Positions 30,918-33,652 of a stretch of 33,652 nt of DNA are shown one piece after another. The translations under genes were made by a program, and so were the position numbers. Source of the stretch: Trichomonas tenax (taxonomy: Eukaryota > Parabasalia > Trichomonadida > Trichomonadidae). The notes under the pieces were generated by a model. That model made no database searches and was not told the origin of the DNA. It worked only from the letters and a program-made list of their open reading frames with translations. Positions within the stretch are counted from its first letter, which is position 1, and each line of letters starts with the position of its first letter. Location of the stretch: positions 1 to 33,652 of the forward strand of contig JALKBU010000553.1 of NCBI GenBank assembly GCA_023091735.1. Reading direction: 5' to 3'.

Positions 30918-31230
30918 ATGAAAATTACATTTGGGGATTTATCTTCAATAACCGATGAATTAGCGAATCAATGATGCAAAAAATGAATCAGAGAGTTTTC
31001 TTGATTATAATGAATAATAAACAAAGACGTTTCTGGAAATTATAAATTTCAAATCGAATTTATCAAATATTGAGTTAAATGTTGATAGTTGGGAGAGAAT
31101 TGCTGATATCTATGTGACAGATGAAGAATAATGGTATTGAAGCAACAAAACAAAACGCTAGAACGATAAAAATTCTAATAATATTCCAATAGAATCATAT
31201 CTGAGGTCTCTCTTCGACAGTTTATAGCTT
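30918..31230 (+). pseudogene. possible decayed ORF, unidentified
   Basis: An ATG at 30918 starts MKITFGDLSSITDELANQ before a stop. A neighbouring frame then reads KNESESFLDYNE, two stops, and TKTFLEIINFKSNLSN, continuing through ELNVDSWERIADIYVTDEE to TAA at 31129-31131. A further frame gives NIPIESYLRSLFDSL to about 31223. The peptides look protein-like and would join with one or two frameshifts. No family is recognised, and chance is possible. Confidence 0.28.
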
Positions 31231-33652
31231 CAAAACGTTTTTAAAGAATGTGGATTTAAAATACGATAGGATTATTGCAATGGAATGAAAATATATCTAA
31301 TTAAAATGCATATATAAAACTAATCACATGCTTAGACTTCCAAGACGCTGAAATAAACTAGCAACTCCACAGAAAAATAGTTTTTGAAAAGTGGAAAGTT
31401 TTCGTGTCAGAATCGAAATTACCAATAAAAATCTATCAGCGATCTGTTGCTGATTAGTTTTATAAAGAAAAATTTAATTTCAAATACTGACTCATAAAAA
31501 AAATATTTTTTTTCCCACATCACACACACTGAATATTATATTTTGAGGCTTAAATCCGCTATTGATTAAAATCCAATGGCCTGTACATTAAAACATTGAA
31601 GCGCTAATTCATTATACACATATTTTTCATCAATCCACAAATTTAAAAAGCATCAAAAGCACATTTATATTTTTAAAACGCATTACCATACATTTTGCAA
31701 AGCGGAAAACAATCGAATTATGCAATAGTTCCCATTATTTTATCCAAATTTAAACAATTTCAAATTTTTTATTCATTATTGAACCATCATTTAATCATTA
31801 TTATTAATGCCTTCATCATGACACACCAAAAATAAATTGAAAATGTTATTGTTTTAAAATCGAATTTTTGCATCAAAGTTGATTTTACAAATATATAATG
31901 TTCAGTTTGTTATATCATATGCTCACGTGAATTAACATAGTTAAAATAATAAAACAAAAGATACCCTACTTTTCCTTCATTTAGACCATCAAAAAATGAA
32001 GGGTGTCGAAATCCAATGATGTGAGATGATTTAGAGCTCCAAATTCTGCATTCATATAGATACAGGGCTGTAGATTGAATCTATGTGGTTTATATGGAAA
32101 TATCACACTATGAATGAGATCACAACAGATTCGATTTTCAAAGTTGGTACAAAAGTAGGGTATAGCATCATCATGATATGGGTATTGTATCTACATACTT
32201 ATATTAATCCAAATCATTGCCAATAATGCTATATGAACATATACAACTGATTCTAAGCGTGTTATTTGTTATTGTGATGTTACCAATTATTTTTTATCAT
32301 CTATAATGGTGTTTTAACATGTTAAACATACATCTTATCGATAACTTAAAAATAATCAAAAAATATCTATACTATTTTAGGATAAAATTAATTCCAAATG
32401 TTAACAATATATAGATTATAGCATTTTATACAATTTAATAATGCAATTATCGATTTTGTTGCCGATATTTTCAAAATTTCGATGAATTATTGATATTTTT
32501 AAAAACAAAAGTAAATAACTATTGTATATAACTTATTATAGATTAAAATATAAATATCCCTACTTTTCTGCATGTTTTTCAAAAATATTGTTCATTTATT
32601 GAGATAAACATGATATCTATTTTATAAAGAGATATTTACACTTATTGTTATAATCAAACATATGCATTGTCGTTTAAAAACCGAAAATTTGATTGAAAAA
32701 ACGTTGTTGTGAGTAATCTTAAGATTAAATTGCATAGAAGTATCTATTTATTAATTATTGTGTTTAACAAGCATGCTATATTTATGCAACATATCTATGG
32801 AAAGTTAGAGCATCCTTAAGATGGAAATAAAGTTCGCATATTCAGTTGCTTTGGCTGCTTCGTGGCAATTTTAACGTTATTAGTTACTAATATATGTAGT
32901 GAATGTGAATTATAAATTACTGAATCTTTTGAACTTTATTTTTGATTTGTATTTATCTAGACGCGAAACAACAGTATCAGAAAGTCACCAATTTGTAACA
33001 TTAAGAATGAGAATTTAAATTCACTCTCTCTAAAAAATAAGTCAATAACTCATTTTCATATTTCTCGACAAAATTAGTATACGTTATTATGGCTATTTAA
33101 GATACTAAAGTCAGCTACAGTATGAGAAAAGTCTATCGAGCCATGCAAATGCATATTTTCTACCAATTTAGAATTTTCAAGAATTGTTATTTCTTTATTA
33201 TAGCTTTGATATGCAGAGGTGGGTTTAAGTAAATCGAAGCATGTACAGAGCAAAAATTATTTTAACTAAATTGGTAGAATTTTTTTTTTCGATATCTGAT
33301 GGTATCTATTTTTCAGTGTATTGATTAAAAATACATAACACTTGACTACTGCGACATTTTCTTCATGTTCAATTTTGATGAAAAACAATAAGATTTTTCA
33401 TATGATAGTAAATTCCGATTTATACACACAGCATCGCCGTATTTATCATTATTTTAGTTTTCTAATTATTTCGAATATTTTATATATGTCGAATTCATTT
33501 CATTCATAGTTAAAACGATTATGTAGCACCTAAACTACAACATATAAGTATTTGGTTGAAATATTCTATAGGCAAGGTAATCAGATTACCTAAACTTACT
33601 TTTCAGTTTTGATACTGTGAATCAGTGAACATATATGGCTATATATAATGAT
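31231..33652. other. AT-rich gene-poor window end
   Basis: No ORF, tRNA or known repeat is supported apart from the small inverted pair at 31961-32163. The sequence runs to the window edge with frequent stops in all frames. Confidence 0.45.
31961..32163. repeat. 203-bp segment with 13-bp inverted ends
   Basis: ATACCCTACTTTT (31961-31973) is matched by AAAAGTAGGGTAT (32151-32163). A related TCCCTACTTTT string lies near 32557. No target duplication was found. This could be a tiny MITE or chance. Confidence 0.35.

Noticed and set aside
1..33652. CRISPR arrays, rRNA genes, and spliceosomal introns with the trichomonad 3' consensus
   Set aside because: No regularly spaced repeats, no rRNA-like conserved blocks and no GTATGT...ACTAACACACAG-type intron were recognised.

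Overview
The window looks like AT-rich nuclear DNA from a trichomonad parasite, most like Tritrichomonas. The evidence is intronless genes, a compact two-repeat Myb protein, a possible relic of the initiator-binding (IBD/IBP39-type) family, an ankyrin protein with a very acidic tail, lineage-type short proteins, and many decayed genes and non-autonomous DNA elements. The organism call is an inference from gene content. No alignment was run.

Layout. 1-2554: the end of a possible ORF, a 958-bp foldback element, and a beta-tubulin pseudogene starting 24 nt past the element's target duplication. 3181-3252: tRNA-Gly(UCC). 3948-4553: a 606-bp inverted-repeat element with a perfect 9-bp target duplication. 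5114-7860: a short trichomonad-type protein, a decayed ORF, and an R2R3 Myb protein on the minus strand. 8876-8936: the 3' part of a tRNA-Met. 9347-11862: a coiled-coil protein without a usable ATG, then the casein kinase 2 beta subunit. 12510-12860: a paralogue of the 5114 gene with TGA at a conserved Trp position. 14680-15896: an inverted copy of the 606-bp element with a third element nested in its tip. 16027-16947: a type I membrane protein. 16948-19892: a gene-poor stretch with a cluster of GACATGTAA motifs and one GC-richer island. 19893-20235: an IBD-like pseudogene. 20617-23066: a frameshifted ankyrin protein on the minus strand. 23299-24259: a second, inverted copy of the foldback element. 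25187-25744: a multi-hairpin palindromic repeat. 25893-28742: a RapGAP/TSC2-like protein. 28951-29380: a Cys-rich pseudogene. 29381-33652: an AT-rich, gene-poor end.

The intact genes (Myb, CK2 beta, RapGAP-like, surface protein, coiled-coil protein) share no visible pathway. The main story is mobile-element activity. At least three element families, all with 9-bp target duplications (a Mutator-like sign), sit among decaying genes. In the two foldback copies, every substitution I found between the copies is present in both arms of the same copy, which points to arm-to-arm homogenisation.
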